A program made the translations under genes and the position numbers. Source: Burkholderia stagnalis (GTDB lineage: Bacteria; Pseudomonadota; Gammaproteobacteria; Burkholderiales; Burkholderiaceae). From it: DNA of 64,000 bases. Of the stretch, positions 63,993 to 64,000 are shown piece after piece. The DNA is taken from assembly GCF_902830275.1 (NCBI RefSeq), contig NZ_CADESW010000004.1, positions 124,001 to 188,000 on the forward strand. The letters run 5' to 3'. How positions within the stretch are numbered: position 1 is the first letter of the stretch; each line of letters opens with the position of its first letter. The notes below the pieces were generated by a model. That model had not been told where the DNA came from. It saw nothing but the letters and a program-made list of their open reading frames with translations, and did not search any database.

Positions 63993-64000
63993 TTCCCGTT

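Overview
The window is GC-rich, tightly packed DNA with strong codon-position bias and reads as chromosome 1 of a Burkholderia cepacia complex species. The main evidence is a complete ornibactin siderophore locus, which is typical of that group. It is flanked by a chaperone-usher fimbrial operon, an RND efflux operon, a prkA-yeaH-spoVR operon and ribose genes. No rRNA, tRNA, CRISPR array or insertion sequence was seen. Nearly all genes lie on the minus strand.

Layout. 1-514: 5' part of an M20 amidohydrolase. 660-1393: a VapBC toxin-antitoxin pair with its own promoter. 1541-32380: the ornibactin locus. In minus-strand transcription order this is orbS (ECF sigma), orbH, orbG, orbC, orbD, orbF, orbB, then the divergent orbE with a VOC-fold gene, then orbI, orbJ, orbK, pvdA, orbA, pvdF, orbL. 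Three promoters with the form TAAA(T/A)-N16-CGTC stand before orbH, orbE and orbI. orbS itself has a sigma70-like promoter overlapped by a Fur-box-like sequence, so iron starvation should release OrbS, which then drives the rest. PvdA hydroxylates ornithine, PvdF formylates it and OrbK/OrbL acylate it. OrbI (A-T-C-A-T-E-C-A-T) and OrbJ (C-A-T-C-T) assemble Orn-D-Asp-Ser-Orn, and OrbG hydroxylates Asp. OrbE exports. OrbA, OrbB, OrbC and OrbD import the ferric complex and OrbF reduces the iron.

32539-39414: a secreted HAF-repeat protein and a fimbrial operon (pilin, usher, chaperone, tip adhesin), preceded by an AT-rich regulatory region with three dyads. 39415-47036: an exported esterase-like hydrolase and a tripartite RND pump (AmrAB-OprA type) divergent from its TetR regulator, with a 20-bp perfect palindrome between them. 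47037-48620: a structured leader or small-RNA candidate and an M23 peptidase. 48645-51047: a polar amino acid ABC importer (two permeases and a binding protein) without an ATPase gene nearby.

51251-54310: a decayed alpha/beta-hydrolase remnant, a Tat-exported agmatine deiminase-family enzyme and an MFS metabolite symporter, each with clear terminators. 54550-59540: prkA-yeaH-spoVR, a stress/stationary-phase operon. 60060-61927: a chemoreceptor with a flagellar sigma28-type promoter and a C-terminal WETF tether. 62011-63992: rbsR-rbsK.

Most of the window is recognisable biology. The least explained elements are the structured RNA at 47.2 kb, the dyads before the fimbrial operon and before the deiminase gene, and the reuse of nearly the same promoter and start-site sequence at orbE and orbH.
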